The notes: a model not told the origin generated them from the sequence alone. A DNA stretch of 64,000 nt from Senimuribacter sp049852125 (GCF_049852125.1 NZ_CP187532.1:2790001-2854000), one strand, 5' to 3'. Counted from the first letter of the stretch, positions 34,439 through 42,593 are shown. Program-made: numbers and translations.

Positions 34439-34473
34439 GCCGAGTGATTTTCACTACACAAAAATCACTCGGC
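34439..34473 (-). terminator. Terminator after HEPN gene
   Basis: GCCGAGTGATTT and AAATCACTCGGC, a perfect 12-base stem, ending 12 bases from the HEPN stop. Confidence 0.8.
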
Positions 34474-34484
34474 TATATGTAAAA

Positions 34485-35777
34485 TTATAATGTTGATGCA
34501 GAATTAATTATTATCGCTTCAGAAATGTATCTCATTAATGGAATTTCCATTAACAATTCTTGGCTATTATCAAAAGGTTTATATATACCTCGTTCGTTTG
34601 CTCGACCTTCGTTAGATTTACTGTGTACTAAAGCATTTCGTGTTTTATATATTCTGGCTGATAACTTTTTATAGAGCTTTTCATTTGAAATATCCCTTAA
34701 ATCGATAGTGTCGCCTTTTGAAAAGCTGACTTCTGATGTTTTATAATAATCGACAATAGAACTATTGAATTCAGTCAAATCATTTATTAACTCTGAAATA
34801 TCAACAAACTTTTTTAGAGTTAGTTCTAATGCTTCCAATTCAGAACCTTGAAATTCCTCTTTGCTTTGTCGTGTTTTCTTTTTAATTAGATCCACGATTT
34901 TAACGATATCTTTTGTTCTTTTTGAGGAGAAGCCAGGATGTTGAATAATATATTGTACACTTTTAAAAATATCCTCATTATAAACTTCTTCATAAAAGTG
35001 TTCCATTATATGATAAAAACCTATAAACTTTACAAAAGGGTCTTCTGAAGCCAATGCCATATAGTATTGTTCAACCAACTCTTCTTTATATGAAAGTTGC
35101 GGTGCCATAAGTTCCGCAACATTGTGGATTCTTCTTTTATTAAGGGGAGTTCTTTGTGGAAATAAATCATCAATTTCGGTTACAGCTTTAAAAACAAAAT
35201 CAAAATTGTATGCAATATTAAATAGAAATGATTTTGCGTATCTTTGTAATTGCTCTCTGCTTTTAGCCGAATTTGATTCAATGTAAACTGCGAGCGGTAA
35301 TCGAGTTATCATTTGTATTAAACTAAACAAATCTTTTTTAGATAAAGTCTCACATTTCCTGTCAAAAACAGAAGATGGAAATCTCATAAAAACTCTTTTA
35401 GTAATATCGTAGTCTTTAACAATATACCAAATCAGTTCTTCTGATACTTCGCAAAAAGAATACGAGATATTTGCATCTTCATCTCTAACTGTTAATTCTG
35501 ACAATTTATCTTCAAAGCCCATCGAAAAAAGTCTTCTTGAATCAATATCTGGTAAATCAACAATTGATTCATAGGTATTTCCATCGCATATTGAATAACG
35601 TTTAAAATCGTAATGCTCTGCATTTTGTTTTAACTGATTAAAATCTTCTATTGTATATTGGTATTCTTGAGCTGCAATCGTATATATAATTTTGTTGTCA
35701 TCATAGCCAAACAACAGCTTTCTTTTCCAAGGTTTTAAAATTTCAGAAATTTTCTGACAAAATTCAACCCAATCCAC
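34485..35777 (-). CDS. HEPN-domain protein, ApeA-like layout (putative defence)
   Basis: 430 residues. The N-terminal half is a mixed alpha/beta domain without a motif I know; the C-terminal 150 residues are helical and carry RIYKTRNALVHSKSN, an R-x4-H motif of HEPN ribonucleases, followed by a helix near the C-terminus. The layout (large N-terminal sensor, C-terminal HEPN) resembles ApeA-type abortive infection proteins, but I cannot confirm homology. It stands alone, AT-rich, between the HxlR gene and TnpV, with its own terminator, as expected for a single-gene defence cargo of the outer transposon. Confidence 0.55.
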   Translation of the reverse strand: MDWVEFCQKISEILKPWKRKLLFGYDDNKIIYTIAAQEYQYTIEDFNQLKQNAEHYDFKRYSICDGNTYESIVDLPDIDSRRLFSMGFEDKLSELTVRDEDANISYSFCEVSEELIWYIVKDYDITKRVFMRFPSSVFDRKCETLSKKDLFSLIQMITRLPLAVYIESNSAKSREQLQRYAKSFLFNIAYNFDFVFKAVTEIDDLFPQRTPLNKRRIHNVAELMAPQLSYKEELVEQYYMALASEDPFVKFIGFYHIMEHFYEEVYNEDIFKSVQYIIQHPGFSSKRTKDIVKIVDLIKKKTRQSKEEFQGSELEALELTLKKFVDISELINDLTEFNSSIVDYYKTSEVSFSKGDTIDLRDISNEKLYKKLSARIYKTRNALVHSKSNEGRANERGIYKPFDNSQELLMEIPLMRYISEAIIINSASTL

Positions 35778-35855
35778 AATGATTCCTCTCCTTTGTTTAT
35801 AATTTATTTCATTGTATCATATTTCTATGAATTTTTCTACCTCGCAGCTAACTAA

Positions 35856-35884
35856 AACGGCATCAGCTTCACACCAATGCCGTT
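35856..35884 (-). terminator. Terminator after outer TnpV
   Basis: AACGGCAT and ATGCCGTT arms, six bases before the TnpV stop region. Confidence 0.6.
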
Positions 35885-35889
35885 ATGTT

Positions 35890-36261
35890 TTATTGATATA
35901 TTAGTTCATTTAAGATAAATTCTTCCGCTTGCTGCTGAATACAATTCATTTTTCTAACCCATTCCATAGGACTGGCAACCTTCAGCTGTTCAGTAATACC
36001 CTGTGTTGTTTTTAACTGTTTTACAACCTGACAAAGACGGTCCTGTGCTTGCTTGTCAATATCGGCAAGATATTGATTGAGTTTTCCGCTTGTTAGCAGA
36101 TTGATATAAGTCAATTTGCAGTGCTCCAGTAAGTATCTCAAATGCCGTTGCCCATAAATTCCGATTTCAAAATTATCCGTGCTTGGCATTTCGAGATTAG
36201 GAATTAAATAATCTCTGCATTTGCGGTATGTACCGCCGAATTGTTCAAATAATGATTTCAT
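35890..36261 (-). CDS. tnpV: TnpV of outer element
   Basis: 123 residues with the TnpV signature: GGTYRKCRDYLIPNLE, GQRHLRYLLEHCKLTYINLL, YLADIDKQAQDRL, and the C-terminus AEEFILNELIY. It is complete, unlike the copy at 18294. It lies about 110 bases inside the right end of the outer element, the usual end position. No function is proven for TnpV. Confidence 0.85.
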   Translation of the reverse strand: MKSLFEQFGGTYRKCRDYLIPNLEMPSTDNFEIGIYGQRHLRYLLEHCKLTYINLLTSGKLNQYLADIDKQAQDRLCQVVKQLKTTQGITEQLKVASPMEWVRKMNCIQQQAEEFILNELIYQ

Positions 36262-36340
36262 TGTAGTTTCCTCCAGTATATTTAATTATTCCTACAAATT
36301 CATCATATCCAACCGTCTTTACAAATTCTTTAAAATGTCG

Positions 36341-36372
36341 GAAGGGACACTTCTTTATGTGAAGTGTCCCTT
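36341..36372. repeat. Right terminal hairpin of outer element
   Basis: AAGGGACACTTC and GAAGTGTCCCTT arms ending in the CCCTT core; in reverse complement it resembles the left end. Confidence 0.75.
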
Positions 36373-36399
36373 CTGCGCATACCGTCTTTTCATCCATCT

Positions 36400-36644
36400 C
36401 TATTCCTCTTGTTTTTTCCCAAAGCTACTGACTTTGACAGGCACAAAGCCTTCTTCCACGGCCAGAAGGTCCGATGCCATCATAAAGGTTCGTTCGCCGG
36501 GCAGCACCGGCTGCTGGCAGGTTCGAAGTCCCATCAAAATGCCCGGCTCTTTATTGTGATTCTGATAAGCGAAGTGAAGCCACTGCGCCAGTCCGCTTAT
36601 CTTGATGAGTTTTTTGCGTATTCCTCACTGCTGATTTCCTCCAT
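36400..36644 (-). pseudogene. Tail chaperone 3'-end fragment, copy 3, frameshift site kept
   Basis: From ATG 36644 the frame reads MEEISSEEYAKNSSR. An A AAA AAC heptamer at 36609-36615 allows a -1 shift into a full GT-like frame (SGLAQWLHFAYQNHNKEPG to KVSSFGKKQEE) that ends at 36400. Unlike copy 2 at 11.6 kb the GT part is not deleted. The original N-terminal chaperone part is absent. It follows the 3' end of tape measure 3 and once preceded PH-SHOCT G before the outer element inserted. Confidence 0.8.
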
Positions 36645-37105
36645 TTTAATTTGTACTACTATCACACTTATAATCCTGCGCCTCCTGTTGCTGGCGTATT
36701 GGCAAACTGTCCCCTGAATGCTGCGTTAAATACGCCTGCGATTTCTTCGCTGATAGCTTCCTTGTTCTCTCGAATGGTTTCGACCAGGGACTGTCCATCC
36801 TTCGCCTCAATTTTGATTTCTACACCGCCGACTTCTACTGCAATCGGCATGCTGCTGCCGCCTCCGCTAAGACCTCCGATACTGCCGCCTACGATACCGC
36901 CTGCCGCGAAGCCCTTTGGTGAAAAGCCCGGCGCCTGCAGATAGCTGCCCACCTGGTTGAACAGCTCCATCGCTCTCTTTCTTCTGTGTCTGCCCAGAGG
37001 AATAATGGCCTCCGGCGTTCCTTCTTCCGCCACGGTAATCAGCTGCGCACCGCCGTGAACATAACCGCCGTCAGCAAAAGCTGGAGCGATAATGCCGCCG
37101 CGATA
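36543..37105 (-). repeat. 563-bp near-identical repeat, copy 2
   Basis: Counterpart of 11533-12095; beyond 37105 the two tape measure genes differ abruptly. Confidence 0.9.
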
Positions 37106-38495
37106 GGCTTCACGAGGGTGATTCGCCCATCCTTTGCGAGAATCAGAAAAACTCTTATTCCCATAAATTTGTGCATCCACTTTTACCCATAAAGACTTTG
37201 GAATTCCAAAATCTTCTGCCGTCACCTGAATCTGATTTCTAATGCTCTTTTGACCAAATACTTCTACATCCATTGGGGCATTTAATACAGAATAGTCTGG
37301 TACATAGGCTCCACCATATATCGGCTCAGTTCCTGTCCCCGTATTAAAAGAACTTTGAACTTGATCTGCTACTGCCTTAAATTCACTGACAAGTGTAGCG
37401 GGTGCTGCAATTATATTTCCAACCATTTCAGACTCTAATGGTGATCTTCCATCATCTGCATATTTGCTTGCTGATTTTTCATCAAAAGCATGCTTATCTG
37501 CGATTTTATCATCAGCAAATATACCGCCGATTTTTCCAAACAGATATCCAAGACCTCCACCTAAAGCAGTCCCTACTCCGGGTAAAATCATGCTACCGAT
37601 AATTGCTCCCGCAGTAGTTCCACCAAAAGAAAAGCCACCATTAACTATATCATGAATTCTATCATAATCATTTTCACTGGTAATTCCATCATAAAGGGTT
37701 GTTGCGCCGTCTACAAGTCCGTAAGCCGTGAGCATTGCTCCTCCTGTCGTTGCAAGACCAAGACCAGCCGAAAGGGTTCCGGCTTCCGCTGCCGCAGGAA
37801 TATTACTGATGGCAGTTGATGCAGCTTGCCCGATTCTGGTAGTTGCCATACGCTCCATTCCTTTTGTCAATAATTTACTCTTTCCCATCAGCTGTGTTGA
37901 CTTTTCGACTAGATTTGGTAACTGTCCTGTTGCGGCTTCTCCATAGGCTTTCACTGGTTTAAATTCTTTAAGATTCTTAAATGCACTAAAAATATTGACT
38001 GTATTTGCAAAACTTCTCAGGCCTTCATACGTAGTTCCCAGAGGTTCTTTCTGAAATCTTTGTTCTAAACTCTGTGGCTGCTGATATCCGGGTAACATCC
38101 TACCTCCACCTTTCACCGTCGGCAATTGAAGCTGTATTCCCAGCGACCATTTGGTCATAAGCCGATTCAACCTTTCCTCTAATCCCTGTATCGTATCAAT
38201 CGCTTCTCCTGTATTTGCTATAATTTTGATCTGATATGGGGTTTGTGTCAGCTTTATTACCCGCTCCTCAATCTTTGTAATCACATTGCTTACCTTATCA
38301 TTCACATACATTTCAAAACAGCAGCTTACGTTCGCATACTTTTGCATGCGGTTTTCAGTTTGCTTCAAATACTCCAATCCCTGATTACTTAAGTTTTTTA
38401 ACTGCGTCAATCTTTTATCCATCTGCTTCTCAATCTGCTCCAGATTCTTCATTGACTTTTCATCATAACATGCAATTACATATTTTTTTTGCCAT
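36668..38495 (-). CDS. Tape measure protein 3, frameshifted near the start
   Basis: About 608 residues if read through. The only start with a good ribosome site is ATG 38495 (AAAGGAGG upstream), but an A8 run at 38483-38490 puts it out of frame; seven As would give MAKKYVIACYDEKSM and an open frame to the end. Helical N-terminus (1-120), Gly-rich hydrophobic stretch (about 280-320: GGTTAGAIIGSMILPGVGTA, GYLFGKIGG), a segment with VTAEDFGIPKSLWVKV, and the shared 144-residue C-terminus. It is about 250-290 residues shorter than the other two, so it would give a shorter tail. It is the first tape measure after the chaperone gene. Confidence 0.8.
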
Positions 38496-38523
38496 GATAA
38501 CCTCCTTTTTAACAAAACAAAAA

Positions 38524-38539
38524 ACACCTCTGCAGGTGT
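38524..38539 (-). terminator. Hairpin before tape measure 3
   Basis: ACACCT-CTGC-AGGTGT with A and T runs, the variant of the cassette hairpin just upstream of tape measure 3. Confidence 0.6.
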
Positions 38540-38566
38540 CTTTTATGTTCCTAGCTTTTTACTATT

Positions 38567-38716
38567 TTATAGTGCAAGTACAAGTAAATATACCATGCTT
38601 CCTATCGTAAGTACTGTTGTTGCCAAAGCAATCCACATTGCAATATCGCCCCAAATTTTCAATATTTTATATTTTTTGTCCAATTTATCTAATTGCTCTT
38701 TTTCAATCTTCCACAT
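38567..38716 (-). CDS. Small one-helix membrane protein
   Basis: 49 residues (MWKIEKEQLDKLDKKY start, then ILKIWGDIAMWIALATTVLT, ending VYLLVLAL). One transmembrane helix with a charged cytoplasmic start. The ribosome site GGGAGAG precedes the ATG. It lies between the PH-SHOCT protein H gene, which also has a membrane helix, and tape measure 3, so both may act at the membrane. No family recognised; holin-like roles are possible but unproven. Confidence 0.65.
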   Translation of the reverse strand: MWKIEKEQLDKLDKKYKILKIWGDIAMWIALATTVLTIGSMVYLLVLAL

Positions 38717-38776
38717 AATTCTCTCCCTTGCTTTCAAGAAAAACATCCACCACGCATGATTTTATTGTCGAGTGTT

Positions 38777-39532
38777 CTATGGAAGTTCATCTACAATTCC
38801 ATAATGATAAAGTATTAAATGTATGAAAATTATAGCAACTGGTAGCTGTATTATCGCCCCTACCGTAAACGTCACCGCTCTAATCACAATCGCTTTTTTA
38901 TCATTGCTCTGCACTGCCTTATCGAACTTTTTCTCATAGGTATAGGTCGGTTCTTCCGGAATGTCTTCAAAATAGTCCGTACATGTCTCCGCGGGGTTTA
39001 GCAACCTATCTTTTTGCGCTTGAAATTCCGCCTGCGTCATAACTCCCTCATCAGTCAATTTCTTCAGCTTTGCGAGTTCATCCGCTACACTTCCGGAAAA
39101 GTTTGCGCCTTGCGTTTGCTCTTGATTCTTCTGCTGAATGATCGGTATAATTTCTGCCAGTCCCTTCTGAACACCAACCGCATCACCCTTCAACACCTCT
39201 ACATTCGGCTCCCACTTTGTCGCATCAATTACAACACTTTGCCCTGCCGCCGTAACATTATGAAGATCTTTATAGTCAATCGACCTGACGATTTCTCCTG
39301 TCAAACGCTTCTGCCCTATAATCAACCTTCTATTGGTAAATACATATGCAAAATTACCGTCTGTCATCATTCTAACATTATTCTGCAGCCCCTGAAAGCA
39401 GAATACCGCATACTCATCCGGCTGCAAATGTTTTGCCACAAGATAAAAGTGAGCTTTTTCATAAAACAAATCATTTGCAAAGCAAAACTGCCACATTTCT
39501 TCTGCCGTCCGCATTTTTCTCATCTCACTCAC
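38777..39532 (-). CDS. PH-SHOCT protein H with C-terminal membrane helix
   Basis: 251 residues: MSEMRKMRTAEEMWQF start, PH-like domain (LQPDEYAVFCFQGLQ, FAYVFTNRRLIIGQK, VVIDATKWEPNVE), SHOCT hairpin (VADELAKLKKLTDEGVMTQA), then a linker and a transmembrane helix (about 217-243: VTFTVGAIIQLPVAIIFIHL). It has no TA tract and is the most divergent member. It is also the first after the chaperone gene and would be read by the tail operon transcript. It may be the ancestral, constitutively in-frame member of the family. Confidence 0.8.
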   Translation of the reverse strand: MSEMRKMRTAEEMWQFCFANDLFYEKAHFYLVAKHLQPDEYAVFCFQGLQNNVRMMTDGNFAYVFTNRRLIIGQKRLTGEIVRSIDYKDLHNVTAAGQSVVIDATKWEPNVEVLKGDAVGVQKGLAEIIPIIQQKNQEQTQGANFSGSVADELAKLKKLTDEGVMTQAEFQAQKDRLLNPAETCTDYFEDIPEEPTYTYEKKFDKAVQSNDKKAIVIRAVTFTVGAIIQLPVAIIFIHLILYHYGIVDELP

Positions 39533-39578
39533 CGCTCCTTTCCCACGTCTGTACCAATATCAGTCTTTCGCTATGCCT

Positions 39579-39610
39579 ATTATATCATACTTTTCTAGAT
39601 CTTTTGCATA
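39579..39610 (-). promoter_or_regulatory. Locus-wide promoter motif, PH-SHOCT H
   Basis: TATGCAA, 19 bases, TATAAT. The surrounding 130 bases nearly match the region upstream of PH-SHOCT G. Confidence 0.65.
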
Positions 39611-39663
39611 TAAATAGGTTAAAACATTTCTAAAACTTCTTTCTAACGCAAAAAGACGGCGAC

Positions 39664-39668
39664 CCCTT
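39664..39668. other. Empty target site of the outer element
   Basis: The CCCTT core in GACCCCTTCTGCGC. Sequence to its left matches that left of 16478 and sequence to its right matches that right of 36372. Confidence 0.85.
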
Positions 39669-39695
39669 CTGCGCATACCGTCTTTTCATCCATCT

Positions 39696-39911
39696 CTATT
39701 CCTCTTGTTTTTTCCCAAAGCTACTGACTTTGACAGGCACAAAGCCTTCTTCCACGGCCAGAAGGTCCGATGCCATCATAAAGGTTCGTTCGCCGGGCAG
39801 CACCGGCTGCTGGCAGGTTCGAAGTCCCATCAGAATGCCCGGCTCTTTATTGTGATTCTGATAAGCGAAGTGAAGCCACTGCGCCAGTCCGCTTATCTTG
39901 ATGAGTTTTTT
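39696..39911 (-). other. Programmed -1 frameshift site and GT-like extension of tail chaperone
   Basis: The zero frame ends EEYVKNSSR. The heptamer A AAA AAC at 39905-39911 is in the correct register (X XXY YYZ), and a -1 shift gives LIKISGLAQWLHFAYQNHNK and on to KVSSFGKKQEE, stopping at 39696, a fusion of about 253 residues. Tail chaperone genes of many phages use such a shift (lambda G/GT). Confidence 0.85.
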
Positions 39912-40456
39912 ACGTATTCCTCTTCACTGAGTTCTTCTTCGCCATCCGCAACATTACTAATATTGATAATCAAGTCAACCAACTGATTTTTTTCACCAGC
40001 CATCAAAAGAGAATTGATAGATTCTACCGGTTTCAAATGCCCTAATTTTTTCAGGACTGATGGATTTCCCCAAATTTTTTCTCTATCATCCTCTATAGTC
40101 CCTAAATAAATAAGCCATGAGTTAAATAAGTTGGTATCCATTTCTCCTCTAATTCTTGGTAGTTTTTTCCCTTGCGGATTCTCATAATACTTAGACGCTT
40201 TTTTCGAAGCGAAAGAAATATCTTCCTCAGAAACCGGATGCACATGCACAGTAAAGTACAGCTTTCCCTTTCTCCGGATTTCTACCTCTTTCACCATTTC
40301 AGGCGCTTGCTGATACTCTGCCGCTTCTAAAAGCGAGCGCACCAGGTCGTACTCGTCCTCCTTCTCAATCCTCTCCGCTGCCTTCGCGGGAATTTCTGGA
40401 TCATCGACCGGTGTAATATATGCGCTTCTCATCGTCTCCTGTGTGTTATTTTCCAT
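39893..40456 (-). CDS. Tail assembly chaperone, XkdN-like
   Basis: 187 residues, the short (G-like) form. It has an acidic start, then KEVEIRRKGKLYFTVHVHPV, and a helical C-terminus (DREKIWGNPSVLKKLG, VDLIINISNVADGEEEL). Size and place between tube and tape measure fit XkdN, which binds the tape measure while the tube polymerises. A -1 frameshift near its end makes a longer form of about 253 residues. Fragments of its 3' end occur at 11.6 and 36.5 kb. The ATG follows GGAAAAAAAGAAAG, a weak site. Confidence 0.8.
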   Translation of the reverse strand: MENNTQETMRSAYITPVDDPEIPAKAAERIEKEDEYDLVRSLLEAAEYQQAPEMVKEVEIRRKGKLYFTVHVHPVSEEDISFASKKASKYYENPQGKKLPRIRGEMDTNLFNSWLIYLGTIEDDREKIWGNPSVLKKLGHLKPVESINSLLMAGEKNQLVDLIINISNVADGEEELSEEEYVKNSSR

Positions 40457-40546
40457 CTTTCTTTTTTTCCTTTCGTATATTTTCCTAGCGGAAGACGGAT
40501 GCCGCGCCGGCAGCCGCCCTCCCGCATATAGCCAATTAAGCCTCGA

Positions 40547-40999
40547 TTATTCGCCCTTGATCCACTCTGGCGTGGAATTGATTCTGTAAGACTGATTTCT
40601 CTTGATGATTTCACCCGGCGTCAACGTCATCAAATCAAATTCTCCATCCGGAATACAGTCCTCGATCGTAAGCTTCTGCTGCGTTCCGTCCGGCTTGTTG
40701 GCGCTGGCTCTAAATGTGAAGCTGATGTTTTTGCCACTCTTTGCAGCCTCCAGCAGCGGCTCCATAATCAGATCGTCTCTAACCACCGCCTCTGTAAAGG
40801 TCAGCGTATAGGATACGTCTGCAGGCACACTGAACTTCTGGTAAGAGCCTACCGGCTGATAATCCAGATTCGTATAATTTGCTTTAACAGAATAAGTGTC
40901 AATTTCCAAAAGCTCCTCTGAAACGCCGTTCACATCAATAAACAGCTTTCCGTCCTTACCGGTCATAAGATTTTTTACAAGTGTTTTCTGATTCAACAT
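40547..40999 (-). CDS. Tail tube protein, XkdM-like
   Basis: 150 residues. The beta-rich sequence (TLVKNLMTGKDGKLFIDVNG, YTNLDYQPVGSYQKFSVPA, ITFTF-like FTFRASANKPDG, INSTPEWIKGE end) fits the inner tube protein of contractile tails (XkdM/gp19-like). The gene follows the sheath gene directly, as in PBSX and diffocin clusters. ATG 40999 follows GAAAGGGGAG. No damage is visible, unlike the sheath gene upstream. Confidence 0.85.
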   Translation of the reverse strand: MLNQKTLVKNLMTGKDGKLFIDVNGVSEELLEIDTYSVKANYTNLDYQPVGSYQKFSVPADVSYTLTFTEAVVRDDLIMEPLLEAAKSGKNISFTFRASANKPDGTQQKLTIEDCIPDGEFDLMTLTPGEIIKRNQSYRINSTPEWIKGE

Positions 41000-41031
41000 A
41001 TTTCTCCCCTTTCGTAATTTCCCATAAATTT

Positions 41032-42410
41032 TTATGCAGTCTGCACATTGCTGAATCTATAGTGCAGATAGATTTTTTCCAGCGTGTCGATATCATCCGC
41101 TTCCACGATAAACCACGCACTGTCACTGGTCAGCGGATTAGACCCGTCCAGTGTAAAGCTGCCGCCCGGCATGATTTTCTTCTCGCCTGCCATGTCGTTG
41201 AGAAGGCGCATACCGCTCTGCAGTACGTCAGCAATGCCGTCGCTGTCGCAGCTGACCTTTCCAATTTTTTTTCCATCATGACATGAAGCCTGCGCATCAG
41301 TTCATTTCTAACCTTGGTTCGCTTCAGCTTCTTCCAGCCCGCGTCCTGACTTTCATCAAGATCTACCAGTGTCGTTACGCCGGAGTCAAACCAGACCTGG
41401 CCGTCCGCGCTTCTGGAAAGCAACACAAGACCGTTCCTGATAGCCTCCTCATACTGTGCGCTGGTAAAACGCTCTGTCACATCCCCCGTGCCTCTCAGGC
41501 TTTTATGTACGATGCTCTGATTCGCCGGCGTCGCGGCAACCGCGCCTGCCAGATGGGCCGCCGCGAAAATCGCTGGCGCCGCGATACCAGTCAGATCGGT
41601 GTAAGTATTGCCGATCATGGCAATCTGTCCGTGATTCTTTGCCGCCGATTCTGCCATCCTGTCCGTCAACGGCTTCGTCATATTCGCGCTCATGACCGCA
41701 ATAGGGAATTTACCGGTTTTCACCACCTCCTCCACATAAGCCGCCAAGACGTTCTGCACGCCTTCAGCGTTAGTATCGCAGCAGAGGACATTATAGTAGT
41801 ACGGTTCCAAAGCCTGAAAGGCCTCCAGATAATCGTCCGCGGTCACACTTCCATCCGCGCCGCCGCTGAGAGCCGTTTCAAATTCCTCTACTGCGCCGGT
41901 CTTACCCTGCTCTGCTGTCACATACGCGCTTGCTTTCAGCGCCTCTGCCAGCGCTGCCGCTTCACCTGTACCGCCCGCAGTGAAAGTATAGACTTCCTTT
42001 ACTTTACCGTCTACGATAATCAAGCATTGCTTCTGCTTCCCGCCAGGCAGCGCCAGTACCTTTACCTTAATCGGACGGCTGCCCTCATACTTTGCGGTAA
42101 GAACCACGTTATCCCCCTGCGTCAGGGAAGCCTTCGCGCCGCCCGTACCTGCTCTGTACATATAAATTGTATTTACACCCTCGGCAAACATGATTTCTGC
42201 CATGGCTGTACCGTCGCAGTCTCCGTAAGCTTCAGCCACTTCAGCCGCGCTGCTGAATGCGCGCGCCTGACCGCAAGGCCCCCATGACGCCTTTACAGCC
42301 AACGCGACAATTCCGTCAACCGCGCCGGCTTCCTTTTCTCCCCGGTTTGAATAGCGATAATACACATCCGGCCTTACTTTCATTTCTCCCTCTCTAAAAA
42401 TCTGTGCCAT
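41032..42410 (-). CDS. Tail sheath protein, XkdK-like, frame change at A8
   Basis: The zero frame encodes 426 residues but leaves the family after LMRRLHVMMEKK, in GAAAAAAAATTG at 41267-41275, and ends at 41130. In the -1 frame the normal C-terminus follows (IGKVSCDSDGIADVLQSGMR, DSAWFIVEADDIDTLEKIYL, HYRFSNVQTA) to 41032, about 459 residues in all. A AAA AAA in register is a canonical slippery heptamer, so a -1 shift, polymerase slippage or a ninth A would restore the sheath. N-terminal features include ALAVKASWGPCGQ and a central beta domain with an inserted variable region. Without the C-terminus the sheath could not assemble, so recoding or a recent mutation must be assumed. Confidence 0.8.
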
Positions 42411-42590
42411 TTACTTTACCTCCTTTTGTTTAAATGCCGCAATTACCTTTCTTGCTTCTTCCTCTGTATACGTCGCCTGTCCCGCTGTCAAAAGCGCGGC
42501 CCTTACCATTGCCGGGCTGCTTTCGAATACCTCCGCGGCCTCTGCCAGCTGGTCCACGGTATATACATTCTTACTGTTTTTGTGTCTCAT
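42411..42590 (-). CDS. YqzN/YkzM-like small tail-locus protein
   Basis: 59 residues, MRHKNSKNVYTVDQLAEAAE, then SSPAMVRAALLTAGQATYTE, ending IAAFKQKEVK. Its size, the helix with a VYTVDQL start, the EEARKVIAAF end, and its place immediately before the sheath gene fit the YqzN/YkzM family of PBSX-type loci. The stop lies directly before the sheath ATG. Function unknown. Confidence 0.65.
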   Translation of the reverse strand: MRHKNSKNVYTVDQLAEAAEVFESSPAMVRAALLTAGQATYTEEEARKVIAAFKQKEVK

Positions 42591-42593
42591 TCT

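Larger units (their letters stand above)
16483..36372. mobile_element. Outer Tn4451-like element, about 19.9 kb, degenerate
   Basis: The left junction (16478-16482) and right junction (36368-36372) share the core CCCTT. A duplicated, uninterrupted copy of the target at 39664-39668 reads GACCCCTTCTGCGC, joining the exact sequences found left and right of the element. The ends carry related inverted hairpins. A large serine recombinase gene lies at the left end and TnpV at the right, as in Tn4451-like elements. Cargo includes two sigma-like regulators, two radical SAM proteins with an HxlR regulator and a HEPN protein. Its recombinase is interrupted by a second element and frameshifted, so it cannot excise unaided. 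Confidence 0.85.
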
